61,423 nucleotides of DNA from Desulfobulbaceae bacterium. Lineage in GTDB: Bacteria > Desulfobacterota > Desulfobulbia > Desulfobulbales > Desulfobulbaceae. Under the pieces are notes generated by a model. That model ran no database searches, was not told the origin of the DNA, and saw only the letters and a list, made by a program, of their open reading frames with translations. This document shows, one piece after another, positions 1-6,770 of the stretch (positions are counted from its first letter, which is position 1; each line of letters begins with the position of its first letter). The DNA lies in contig JAFLKR010000039.1 of the NCBI GenBank assembly GCA_019163135.1, forward strand, positions 1 to 61,423, written 5' to 3'. Made by a program: the position numbers and the translations under genes.

Positions 1-302
1 CCGACGCGCTTGGCCAACCCTTCCCGGATTTTGCCGACTACCGCTTCCTGCGTACCCCGTTCTCCAGCAGCAGCCTGAACCTGCTGGGTGATCAGGGCCA
101 TATGCTCGGGGCTAAAACCGGCATCGATCATGCTCCCCACTATTTTAGCTGCATCCGTTTCCGGAACCCCGACCCGGACCAGCGTACTCTCCACGGCCCT
201 CAACTGGGCCGGTAATCCCGAGGCTTCTTCTGCGCCCGCCTCCCCCCTCACAGTCCCGGTCAGGAGCGACAGGATGATGAACGACAGTATCAATTTGTGC
301 AT
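1..302 (-). CDS. Hypothetical exported protein (3' end outside window)
   Basis: I translated this by hand; it runs off the left edge, so only the first 100 codons are visible. It opens with a signal peptide (MHKLILSF, then a hydrophobic stretch and a small-residue region around Ala23-Ala24). A soluble, helix-prone segment follows with no cysteines or recognisable motif. The ATG is preceded by AGAGGA at a good distance. It lies 68 bp downstream of the E-set lipoprotein gene on the same strand, so it is probably the fourth gene of the ECF sigma operon. I do not recognise the family. An exported role is inferred from the signal peptide only. Confidence 0.6.
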   Translation of the reverse strand, partial: MHKLILSFIILSLLTGTVRGEAGAEEASGLPAQLRAVESTLVRVGVPETDAAKIVGSMIDAGFSPEHMALITQQVQAAAGERGTQEAVVGKIREGLAKRV

Positions 303-370
303 ATTTTCCTCTTAAAACACCTCAGGGTGCAATTACGATCGCGCGCTTCCTTTTTTGCAGGATTCATCGT

Positions 371-691
371 TTAAGGCAAATACCTGCAGTTGGCTGTACC
401 AAAATCGTCATTTTGCCGAAAACGGCATTCGGGCAGCACAACCTTGCCATCGACCAGGTAAAAATATTGAAATTCCGTGTTTGCCAAACCACCGATCGCC
501 CAGGAGCCATCCCCTTTTTTCACCACTTCATGCAGGACAAATTGGTCCGCCGAGGAGGCGAATTGCACACGCGTTGCCTGCGGTGCCTGCAGATACAGAG
601 TGAGGGTATCGGCCTTGATGATCACATAATGCTGGCGAGTACATCCCCATACACTGCAAGCAAGCAGGAGGGATAAAAACGACCTGATCAT
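371..691 (-). CDS. Small lipoprotein with E-set/isoamylase-N-like domain
   Basis: 106 residues. The N-terminus is a short hydrophobic segment ending in the lipobox-like LLACSVWGC, so Cys17 (less likely Cys12) is probably the lipidated residue. The mature part resembles the small immunoglobulin-like early-set fold of isoamylase/AMPK-beta proteins: a Val-Gln-Phe strand, a central Gly-Asp-Gly-Ser-Trp turn, then a Phe-Gln-Tyr-Phe-Tyr-Leu-Val-Asp-Gly strand. The same Gly-x-Trp and Tyr-x-Tyr-Leu-Val pattern occurs in the anti-sigma gene just upstream, with which it overlaps by 4 bp. The two are therefore probably co-translated and may be paralogous sensor modules. A carbohydrate ligand is possible but not shown. 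A Cys pair near the C-terminus (ECRF, ANCR) could form a disulfide. Confidence 0.7.
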   Translation of the reverse strand: MIRSFLSLLLACSVWGCTRQHYVIIKADTLTLYLQAPQATRVQFASSADQFVLHEVVKKGDGSWAIGGLANTEFQYFYLVDGKVVLPECRFRQNDDFGTANCRYLP

Positions 692-1269
692 ATCGCCAAT
701 CCCCGCACCTCAATCACCGAGTTTTCGCCGCCGAAATCATCCTGCTCCCTCGTCATCACGGTCGGATCAGCAATCAACCGATCCTCTTCAACCAGATAAC
801 TGTAACGATGCTCACCCTCCGGCACCCGCAACGTCAAGGTCCAATAACCGCTGGAACCGACCGGCTCCATGGGGACGGGCTGCCAATTGGTAAAAGTCCC
901 GAGGATTCTGGCCTGAGTGTTCTCGGGCAGGTAGACCACAAAACGATGTGGTTCTCCTTGGGGAACCGGTGGAACGCCAGGACGAAACAACGCCAACAGG
1001 ATAACCACGACCGCCCCTGCCGCAAATCCGGCAAGCGGTTTGAACCAGAGCGCCAACCAATTGAGCGGAGGCGTTCTCACCGCACGGTGCAATTGCGGCA
1101 AAGCCGGCAACGGGAATGCCAATTCCGTCCTTAGCTGTTTTTCCTGCCTGAGCAACGCTACCGCCTCATCGGTAAAATGGCGGTCTTCATTGACCGTTTC
1201 GACAAAGGTAATCTTTTCATCGAGATCCAGTTCGTTATCGATATACTGGCTGATCAGATAGTCTTTCAT
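688..1269 (-). CDS. Membrane anti-sigma factor with C-terminal CBM48/AMPK-beta-like domain
   Basis: 193 residues in three parts. The N-terminal 70 residues are charged and helical (MKDYLISQYIDNELDLDEK), like the cytoplasmic sigma-binding segment of anti-sigma factors, but without the zinc-binding His/Cys set. A single membrane segment lies near residues 78-96. The C-terminal ~85 residues look like the glycogen-binding/early-set domain of AMPK-beta: GTFTNWQPVPM, then Gly-Tyr-Trp, Pro-Glu-Gly-Glu-His-Arg-Tyr-Ser-Tyr-Leu-Val, and a final Asp-Asp-Phe-Gly-Gly-Glu-Asn. It overlaps the sigma gene by 4 bp, the usual arrangement for a sigma/anti-sigma pair. Inference: the external domain senses a glycan or protein signal and releases sigma. 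Confidence 0.8.
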   Translation of the reverse strand: MKDYLISQYIDNELDLDEKITFVETVNEDRHFTDEAVALLRQEKQLRTELAFPLPALPQLHRAVRTPPLNWLALWFKPLAGFAAGAVVVILLALFRPGVPPVPQGEPHRFVVYLPENTQARILGTFTNWQPVPMEPVGSSGYWTLTLRVPEGEHRYSYLVEEDRLIADPTVMTREQDDFGGENSVIEVRGLAI

Positions 1270-1742
1270 AGTGACTCCGCGGGGAGTAATTGCCTGAGTT
1301 TCTGTCGCGCCCGATGGACTCTCACCTTGACGTTGCCCTCGGAGCAGCCCCTGAGCGCCCCAATTTCGCGATATGACAAACCGCTGCTGACCACCAGAGA
1401 CAGAATATCACGGTCGTCGTCGTCAAGCTGACGCATGGCTTCAAGTAACCGCCGCATATCTTCTTTAATAATATACAGTTGTTCCTGATCGTCCGCCAGG
1501 CTGGCAAACGATTCATCCAGTGCCACACTTTCGCGTTGTCGGCGGACATGGTCATAGAAGACATTTCGCCCTATCGTGAACAGTAAGGCGACGCTCAACC
1601 CCTGGTTGCGGTATCGTTCCAGATAACGGACAAAGGTCTCCTGCATAAGATCAGCGGCCAGATGATAATTGCCGGACTTGCGCAGCAGGTACCCGAGGAG
1701 CCGGGTGCCGTTATCAGTATAGAACTTGCGAAATGTATCCAT
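1266..1742 (-). CDS. ECF-type RNA polymerase sigma factor
   Basis: 158 residues, the usual size of an extracytoplasmic-function sigma factor. Region 2 is at residues ~8-75 (LMQETFVRYLERY and IGRNVFYDHVRRQR are typical of regions 2.2-2.4). Region 4 is at ~100-152 with the helix-turn-helix LSYREIGALRGCSEGNVKVRVHRARQ-type pattern. It is first in an operon with its presumed anti-sigma. The start codon has no Shine-Dalgarno sequence and lies only about a dozen bases below the proposed -10, so the message may be leaderless. The ECF subgroup cannot be assigned by eye. Confidence 0.9.
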   Translation of the reverse strand: MDTFRKFYTDNGTRLLGYLLRKSGNYHLAADLMQETFVRYLERYRNQGLSVALLFTIGRNVFYDHVRRQRESVALDESFASLADDQEQLYIIKEDMRRLLEAMRQLDDDDRDILSLVVSSGLSYREIGALRGCSEGNVKVRVHRARQKLRQLLPAESL

Positions 1743-1753
1743 CTACTACTATT

Positions 1754-1779
1754 AACGTTTCACCAGGAAAATCGTTACA
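1754..1779 (-). promoter_or_regulatory. Putative ECF-sigma promoter driving the sigma operon
   Basis: Read on the minus strand, a TGTAAC (-35-like) is followed after 16 bases by CGTT (-10-like). The spacer begins with two variable bases then TTTTC, identical in position to the divergent promoter at 1825-1850. Such elements suit an autoregulated ECF factor. The transcript would start within about 5 bases of the sigma ATG. Confidence 0.6.
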
Positions 1780-1824
1780 GTTTTCCTGTCACCCCAACCG
1801 TATTTCGCTCCTTCAAAGATTATC

Positions 1825-1850
1825 TGTAACCTTTTTCTACTTGCTACGTT
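1825..1850 (+). promoter_or_regulatory. Putative ECF-sigma promoter driving the glycine-rich protein gene
   Basis: TGTAAC, 16 bases, CGTT on the plus strand, with TTTTC at the same spacer position as in the divergent copy at 1754-1779. The two halves match in architecture and in about half of the spacer positions. The start would lie near 1857, leaving a leader of about 78 bases with a strong ribosome site. Confidence 0.6.
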
Positions 1851-1934
1851 TCAATAACAGACACTGTGCCGAACAGGTTATCTCGCAGGTGGATCGACCT
1901 CCTGCCCTGTTCGGAAAAATGTAAGGAGACGGAC

Positions 1935-2348
1935 ATGCAAACTTTGAGAATGGCGGGAAAAACCTTGCTCTGCGCCGCTGCAGTTCTGATGCTGGCGGTG
2001 CCGGCAATGGCTGGAAACGGCAAAGGGAGCGGTGGCGGACAAGGTTCGGGCGACCGTACTCGTACCCAAGATCGGCTCAAGGATGGTTCTTGCCAGGATG
2101 CGATCGAAAAGAGCTATGATAATCTTCAGCAGTTGGCCGGAAACGGGAAAGGACGGGCTTTCGGGCCAGGAGACGGTACCGGAACCAAAAGTCGCCCGAA
2201 AGACGGGACTGGATACGGATCAGGTGCCTCGGATATGACGGAACCAAGCATTCTTGATTTTGAATATTTTTTGACCGGCAACGGCAATGGTCATATGGGG
2301 GACAATGAAGAATTTGGCCCCGGTGACGGCATCTGCGACAACGCCTGA
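1935..2348 (+). CDS. Secreted glycine-rich repeat protein
   Basis: 137 residues from the ATG preceded by AAGGAGAC, which I prefer over an earlier in-frame codon. The N-terminus is a classical signal peptide ending AVPAMA-GNG. The mature protein is rich in Gly, Asp, Asn and Thr with short repeated units: GNGKG twice, FGPGDG twice, and DGTG twice in the middle. There are two isolated cysteines (DGSCQDA and GDGICDNA). Such Gly/Asp-rich units could bind calcium or form a flexible extracellular matrix element, but no family function is known to me. It is divergent from the ECF sigma operon behind a matching promoter, so it is probably a target of that sigma factor. Confidence 0.75.
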   Translation: MQTLRMAGKTLLCAAAVLMLAVPAMAGNGKGSGGGQGSGDRTRTQDRLKDGSCQDAIEKSYDNLQQLAGNGKGRAFGPGDGTGTKSRPKDGTGYGSGASDMTEPSILDFEYFLTGNGNGHMGDNEEFGPGDGICDNA

Positions 2349-2355
2349 GAGCAAC

Positions 2356-2394
2356 AAAAACCGGGAGCAAGGGGGCGAAGCCGCTTGCTCCCGG
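2356..2394 (-). terminator. Rho-independent terminator of the cation efflux gene
   Basis: A perfect 11-bp stem (CCGGGAGCAAG with its complement) surrounds a 12-base loop and is followed on the minus strand by TTTTT. It lies between two convergent genes and closes the minus-strand efflux gene. It may also slow transcription from the plus strand, where there is no T run. Confidence 0.85.
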
Positions 2395-2452
2395 CAGTGA
2401 AAGCCAAGCTATTCAAAAGGCAGACCAGAAATTTTACCGCCAACTCAGCTGG

Positions 2453-3373
2453 TCATTTTTCATAAATATCATGAAAGGAGTTGTCATCATCAATCGGTTC
2501 AAGGTGCGTGGAGACAAGGGCATCACCGAGTTCTGCACGCAAATCGCCTTCAAAATTTTCCGCCATATGATGGGCATCATGCACTGTCCAATCGCCGGGA
2601 ACGAGCATGTGCACGGAAATAAACCGGTGTGAAGCGGCTTGTCGGGTGCGTAAGGCATGAAAATCGACACCTTTTTCCCTGTATTTGACCATCACCTTTT
2701 CTATCAACTGCTGTTCTTCATCCGGCAGCACCACATCCATCAACCCATCCACGGAACGCCGCACCAGACCCACCCCTGTCCAGACGATATTACCGGCAAC
2801 CAGCAGAGCGACAATCGGATCAATCATGGTCCAACCGGAGAGCGCAACCAACCCCACCCCGAGGATGACGCCCGCTGAAGTCCAGACATCGGTCATGAGG
2901 TGCCGGGAATCCGCCTCAAGTGTGATGGAATTGTGGGCTCTGGCAGCCTTCATGAGCACCCTCGCCACGACCCAATTCACCGCCGACGCCACGCCACAGA
3001 CTACAACGCCGATGCCGACCTGTTCGAGCGGGCGCGGATGCATTATTCGATCAATCGCGGTATATGCAATGCCTGAAGCTGCCACCAAAATAAGAAGGCC
3101 CTCCACCACGCTGGAAAAATATTCGGCTTTACTGTGGCCAAAGGCATGCTTGGCATCCGCCGGTTGAGCCGCGAGCGTCAGCATGCCCAGTGCCATTAAG
3201 GCTCCAGCTAAATTGACAATCGACTCAATCGCATCTGAAAGCAGCCCGACGGAACCCGTCATTATATAGGCAATGAATTTCATGACGATGGTGGCCACGG
3301 CCGCAGCAATCGAAAGCCAGGCAAAACGAGTCAGGGCTGAACGATCAGCAATTGGGTTTTGAGGTGTGTCCAT
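2453..3373 (-). CDS. Cation diffusion facilitator (CDF) family metal exporter
   Basis: 306 residues from the ATG of MDTPQNP; the open frame extends further but only from a TTG without context. About six membrane segments are visible between residues 15 and 205. Metal-site motifs of CDF transporters are present: LLSDAIES in TM2, HAFGHSKAEYFSS in the loop (HxxxHxxxE-like) and HLMTDVWTS in TM5 (HxxxD). The C-terminal ~90 residues form the cytoplasmic ferredoxin-like domain with His-rich HDAHHMAENFE and a final HLEP. Substrate is probably Zn2+, Fe2+ or Co2+, which I cannot distinguish. It is monocistronic and ends at a strong terminator. Confidence 0.9.
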   Translation of the reverse strand: MDTPQNPIADRSALTRFAWLSIAAAVATIVMKFIAYIMTGSVGLLSDAIESIVNLAGALMALGMLTLAAQPADAKHAFGHSKAEYFSSVVEGLLILVAASGIAYTAIDRIMHPRPLEQVGIGVVVCGVASAVNWVVARVLMKAARAHNSITLEADSRHLMTDVWTSAGVILGVGLVALSGWTMIDPIVALLVAGNIVWTGVGLVRRSVDGLMDVVLPDEEQQLIEKVMVKYREKGVDFHALRTRQAASHRFISVHMLVPGDWTVHDAHHMAENFEGDLRAELGDALVSTHLEPIDDDNSFHDIYEK

Positions 3374-3398
3374 AGAATTTGTATTTTTTTCCTTGCGC

Positions 3399-3453
3399 CG
3401 GTACCTTGGTACCGTTGTCGTTTTAAAGGCCTCGTTCGCAACCAAGGCTCCAC
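3399..3453 (-). repeat. Intergenic element, copy A, with perfect 16-bp palindrome
   Basis: The block holds the palindrome CGGTACCTTGGTACCG at 3399-3414. It continues into a stretch that resembles the one at 14907-14953: GGTACCGTTGTC is identical, and the following ~30 bases match with small gaps (GCCTCG-like, then CAAGG-TCC). Both copies lie upstream of minus-strand genes. It may be a degenerate dispersed repeat or a shared regulatory site. Identity was judged by eye. Confidence 0.35.
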
Positions 3454-3627
3454 GGCATTTCCCAGGCTAAATTTGCATCTGACGGTGCAAAACGGCAAGA
3501 CCAGGAAACAATGGGCAAATCCATAGCAATCTTTTATTGAAAAATTTGCAAGAGGTCTGCCGATCCTGTTCGGCATTTTTCCGGCCATCGACCGAGGCGG
3601 GCAGGCAACCAACTAGGGGGCAAAGAT

Positions 3628-3978
3628 ATGGCTCGGGACGAGTACTATTTCGAGGAAGGCTGCTTCATCATTGAACTGCACAACACCGCCTACGACCCAG
3701 CGGTGTCGGTGGCTCGCGCCCGGGTAGAGCCCGGCCGGACCACCCGCTGGCACAGCTTGGAGAATATCGGCGAGCGCTATCTGCTGCTTGAAGGCTACGG
3801 CCGGGTGGAAGTCGGCGATGTGGCACCGCGGGAGGTAGGCCCCGGCGAGGTGGTCCTGATTCCCGCCGGTAGCCGGCAGCGGATCACTAATATCGGCACC
3901 GAGGACCTGATTTTTCTGGCGGTCTGCACCCCGCATTTTGTGGCCAGCGCCTACCGCGACCTCGAAGACGAGCAATAA
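3628..3978 (+). CDS. Single-domain cupin protein
   Basis: 116 residues forming one small beta-barrel cupin. Cupin motif 1 is seen as TTRWHSLENIGERYLLLEG with a metal-ligand His and Glu. Motif 2 is PGEVVLIPAGSRQRITNIG with the conserved Pro-Gly turn, although the usual motif-2 His is replaced by Arg. A late His (TPHF) could complete the site. GGGGG lies 8 bases before the ATG. It converges on radA with only 7 bp between stops. The substrate is unknown; mannose-6-phosphate isomerase-like or sensor cupins are possible. Confidence 0.8.
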   Translation: MARDEYYFEEGCFIIELHNTAYDPAVSVARARVEPGRTTRWHSLENIGERYLLLEGYGRVEVGDVAPREVGPGEVVLIPAGSRQRITNIGTEDLIFLAVCTPHFVASAYRDLEDEQ

Positions 3979-3985
3979 CGGAGGA

Positions 3986-5356
3986 TCAGGTCCGGAAAAG
4001 GTTTTCCGCCAGTTCCGCCACGGTGCGGACCGGCAGAATCTGCATACCCTCCTTCGACTTGCCTTTGAGCTGGCGGGTCGAGGACTCCGGCATCAAAAAG
4101 GTCTTGAACCCCAACCGACCGGCCTCGCGCAGCCGCAGTTCCATCTGGCCGACCGCCCGGACCTCCCCGGCCAGGCCGACTTCGCCGCAGACCACGGTAG
4201 TTGGGTCGATGGGTTTTTCAAAAAAACTGGACAGCAGGGCCGCCACCACGCCGAGATCCAGGGCCGGCTCGTCGATGCGAATGCCCCCGGCAATGTTGAG
4301 AAAAATATCGTGATCAAAGAGGGTCACCCCGAGTTTCTTCTCAAGCACCGCGGTCAGCAGGGCCAGTCGCTGCGGATCGGCGCCGATCGCGGTCCGCCGC
4401 GAAGTCCCGAGGCTGGAGCGGCTGACCAGGGCCTGAACCTCCACCAGGATGGGCCGGGTTCCCTCAATACTAGGCATGACCACCGAACCCGGCACATTGA
4501 CCGGCCGCTCGGCCAGAAACAGGGCTGAGGGGTTATCGACCCCGGCCAGCCCGCTCTCCTTCATCTCAAACACCCCGATTTCATTGGTGGAACCAAACCG
4601 GTTTTTCACCGTCCGCAGGATCCGAAATACCTGCCCGCGATCCCCCTCGAAATAGAGGACCGTATCGACCATGTGCTCCAACACCCGCGGGCCGGCAATC
4701 GAACCGTCCTTGGTGACATGGCCGACCAGCAGAATCGGCAGATGACTCGATTTGGCCAGGGCCATAAGGCGGGCGGTGGACTCCCGCACCTGGGTGACCG
4801 AACCCGGCGCCGATCCCACCTCCTCACTAAACACCGTCTGGACCGAATCCACAGCCAGCAGCGCCGGTTTCATCTGCCGGGCCAGATCGACAATGGCCTC
4901 GACACAATTTTCGGTTGAGATGTAAATGTCCTGGTCTTTGATCTGCAGCCGGGTGGCGCGCATGCGGATCTGGCGGACCGATTCTTCACCGGTGACGTAG
5001 AGGACCTTCATCTGCTTGGCCGCCAACGAACTGAGCAACTGCAGGATCAGAGTCGATTTGCCGATCCCCGGATCGCCGCCGATCAGCACCAGCGAGCCCG
5101 GCACGATACCGCCGCCCAACACCCTGTCCATCTCGCCGATGTCGGTGACCAGGCGGGTGCACTCCTCTTCGCCGGTGGCAGTCAGAGGATGGGCGGTGGC
5201 AGTGGTCCGGCCATGACGAATGGAGATCTGTTTTTTCTCCTCGGCGAGACTGTCCCAGGCGCCGCAATCGGGACAGCGGCCGAGCCATTTGCGGCTTTCA
5301 TAACCGCAGCCGGAGCAAATAAAAAGCAGGGTTTCTTTTTTAACGGTTGGTTGCAT
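3986..5356 (-). CDS. radA: DNA repair protein RadA/Sms
   Basis: 456 residues, normal length. In order: an N-terminal zinc ribbon (CSGCG at ~14-18, CPDCG at ~29-33), a RecA-like ATPase with Walker A GGDPGIGKST near residue 94, the RadA-specific KNRFGSTNEIGVFEM motif near 250, and a C-terminal Lon-protease-like P domain ending at LRT. RadA is a hexameric helicase-like motor that promotes branch migration during recombination. The N-terminal Met of MQPTVKKE is the natural start. It is monocistronic here. Confidence 0.97.
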   Translation of the reverse strand: MQPTVKKETLLFICSGCGYESRKWLGRCPDCGAWDSLAEEKKQISIRHGRTTATAHPLTATGEEECTRLVTDIGEMDRVLGGGIVPGSLVLIGGDPGIGKSTLILQLLSSLAAKQMKVLYVTGEESVRQIRMRATRLQIKDQDIYISTENCVEAIVDLARQMKPALLAVDSVQTVFSEEVGSAPGSVTQVRESTARLMALAKSSHLPILLVGHVTKDGSIAGPRVLEHMVDTVLYFEGDRGQVFRILRTVKNRFGSTNEIGVFEMKESGLAGVDNPSALFLAERPVNVPGSVVMPSIEGTRPILVEVQALVSRSSLGTSRRTAIGADPQRLALLTAVLEKKLGVTLFDHDIFLNIAGGIRIDEPALDLGVVAALLSSFFEKPIDPTTVVCGEVGLAGEVRAVGQMELRLREAGRLGFKTFLMPESSTRQLKGKSKEGMQILPVRTVAELAENLFRT

Positions 5357-5645
5357 AGTTTATAGGTGGGCAAGGGGGATCGAGAACAATCGGGACCAGC
5401 GCGGTTGGAACCGGGTCGGGCTTGGGCCGGTTTTCTATGGAATTGTTTGCTCAGTTCATTATCATAGTCTTATACCGTGGCGTCCCGGTCGATGCAAGCG
5501 GTTCGCCCCAGCATCCCCGCAAGGGATCAAGCGCCGCCTCAGCCACCGGGTTGTTCTGACTGAAAAACAGCCACAACCCGCAAAAATGAATGCGGTGACC
5601 GGCTCATCAGCGCCCATCAAAATCCTCAACCCTCCAGGAGAGCCT

Positions 5646-6059
5646 ATGCACTACGTCGCCACCAAAATCTGTCGGGCCAGCGAGATCGGTCTAAATGGCA
5701 ACCTTTTCGGCGGGACCATGCTCTCCTGGCTGGACGAATCCGGGGCCGCCTTTGCCGGCTACCTATGCCGCACCCCCAACATGGTCACCCTGAAAATGGA
5801 CGAGGTCCTGTTCAGGAGACCGGTGAAAATCAGCCACCATGTGCGCATCTACGCGCGGGTCGACAAGGTCGGCAAGACCTCGCTGGCTATCAACGTCGAG
5901 GCCAGACGATTTGATTTTGATAAGGAACTGGAAGAGTTAGTCTGCTCGACCCGAATGGTCTATGTCAAGATCGATGCCCAGGGCCAAGCGATCCCCATCG
6001 AGGATCGGTTGCGCGCCACCATGGATCAGTCGATGAACGATCTGACCCAGCGCACCTGA
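5646..6059 (+). CDS. Acyl-CoA thioesterase, single hotdog domain
   Basis: 137 residues from an ATG preceded by AGGAG at 6 bases; the frame is open another 20 codons upstream but without a ribosome site. It is a one-domain hotdog protein of the YciA/BFIT type: NLFGGTMLSWLDESGAAFA carries the helix-start Asp used by these hydrolases, followed by VTLKMDEVLFRRPVKISHHV. It would hydrolyse acyl-CoA, but chain-length preference cannot be read. The gene stands alone between radA and the small-protein gene. Confidence 0.85.
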   Translation: MHYVATKICRASEIGLNGNLFGGTMLSWLDESGAAFAGYLCRTPNMVTLKMDEVLFRRPVKISHHVRIYARVDKVGKTSLAINVEARRFDFDKELEELVCSTRMVYVKIDAQGQAIPIEDRLRATMDQSMNDLTQRT

Positions 6060-6161
6060 CCGTGCATGATCGGGACTGCGTGCAACAAGACGGAAATTCT
6101 CGATAAATTCTTTGACCGGTTGCCGCCCATAACGACACACCGAGCACACTCAGCAAACGAC

Positions 6162-6191
6162 AAAAAAAGCCCGGAACAGGATGTTCCGGGC
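6162..6191 (-). terminator. Terminator of the 56-residue protein gene
   Basis: A perfect 10-bp stem (GCCCGGAACA and its complement) has a 3-base loop and is followed by seven T on the minus strand. It sits 24 bp below the stop of the small minus-strand gene and supports that gene as a real transcription unit. Confidence 0.85.
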
Positions 6192-6214
6192 CACTTGATG
6201 GAAAAAAGCCAGAA

Positions 6215-6385
6215 CTACCAGCGCTCAGTGCCTATGATTTCGTTGACATTACGGCAACTCTGGCGCTCCTGTTCTGACAAATCATCGAACCTTTTGGGTG
6301 TCCCCTGATGACCGCTGTCCATTGAACAAACAAACTCTTTACCATCTATATCGTTGACCCATACCAAGCTTTCATATCCGTACAT
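6215..6385 (-). CDS. Small hypothetical protein, 56 residues
   Basis: I found this by translating the gap between the thioesterase and PEPCK genes. It starts MYGYESLVWVNDIDGKEF and ends NEIIGTERW, with two cysteines (FVCS and QSCR) spaced 25 residues apart, and acidic and basic residues spread throughout. AGGGAG stands 6 bases before the ATG, a TTGACA-N16-TATGTT promoter lies about 50 bp upstream, and a strong terminator lies just downstream. That full set argues for a genuine single-gene unit. I do not recognise the family; the two-strand beginning (SLVWVNDIDGKEFVC) suggests a small folded domain. Confidence 0.75.
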   Translation of the reverse strand: MYGYESLVWVNDIDGKEFVCSMDSGHQGTPKRFDDLSEQERQSCRNVNEIIGTERW

Positions 6386-6438
6386 AGCAAACTCCCTATT
6401 TTAATTGAATTAGGAACCCCTAAAAAGGGTATGCTTTG

Positions 6439-6466
6439 AACATAAATCTCCCTGACTTTCTGTCAA
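6439..6466 (-). promoter_or_regulatory. Sigma70-like promoter of the 56-residue protein gene
   Basis: On the minus strand, TTGACA (perfect -35) is separated by 16 bases from TATGTT (4 of 6 matches to the -10). The expected start is near 6432, giving a leader of about 45 bases. Confidence 0.55.
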
Positions 6467-6690
6467 GAAAGAGATTAAGCAATAAGAAAATTCATGGCAT
6501 TTCCTCCCGGGTGGCCCCGTTCAACCTGTCTGGTGGCCCTCTGCCGCTCATAATCAACTGAGGGTCCTTTTACCGCAGAAGAGTTCTCACACAGGGGCTC
6601 CGGCCCTTTATCTTTCGTTTACCCCCCGAAAAAGTCAAAAAAAAAACTGCATTCCTGTTTGCTTATTCCCAAAAATCGAGCTAATAATTG

Positions 6691-6704
6691 AAGTTTACAA
6701 ACTT
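6691..6704. promoter_or_regulatory. Inverted repeat upstream of the PEPCK gene
   Basis: AAGTTT-AC-AAACTT is a perfect 6-2-6 palindrome 67 bp before the pckA start, in an AT-rich stretch that must hold the promoter (TAATAA and TATAAG are possible -10 elements). It is a candidate operator. The rest of the 6467-6770 gap is GC-rich on its left and shows no other gene. Confidence 0.3.
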
Positions 6705-6770
6705 GTATAAGTTACTGTCCGAGAACAGTTTCCCATAATATTTCAGAAAGAATAATCCCACGGAGGCAGG

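Noticed and set aside
6489-6660. GC-rich leader before pckA as a riboswitch
   Set aside because: Short self-complementary pieces exist, but I could not match any known riboswitch core.
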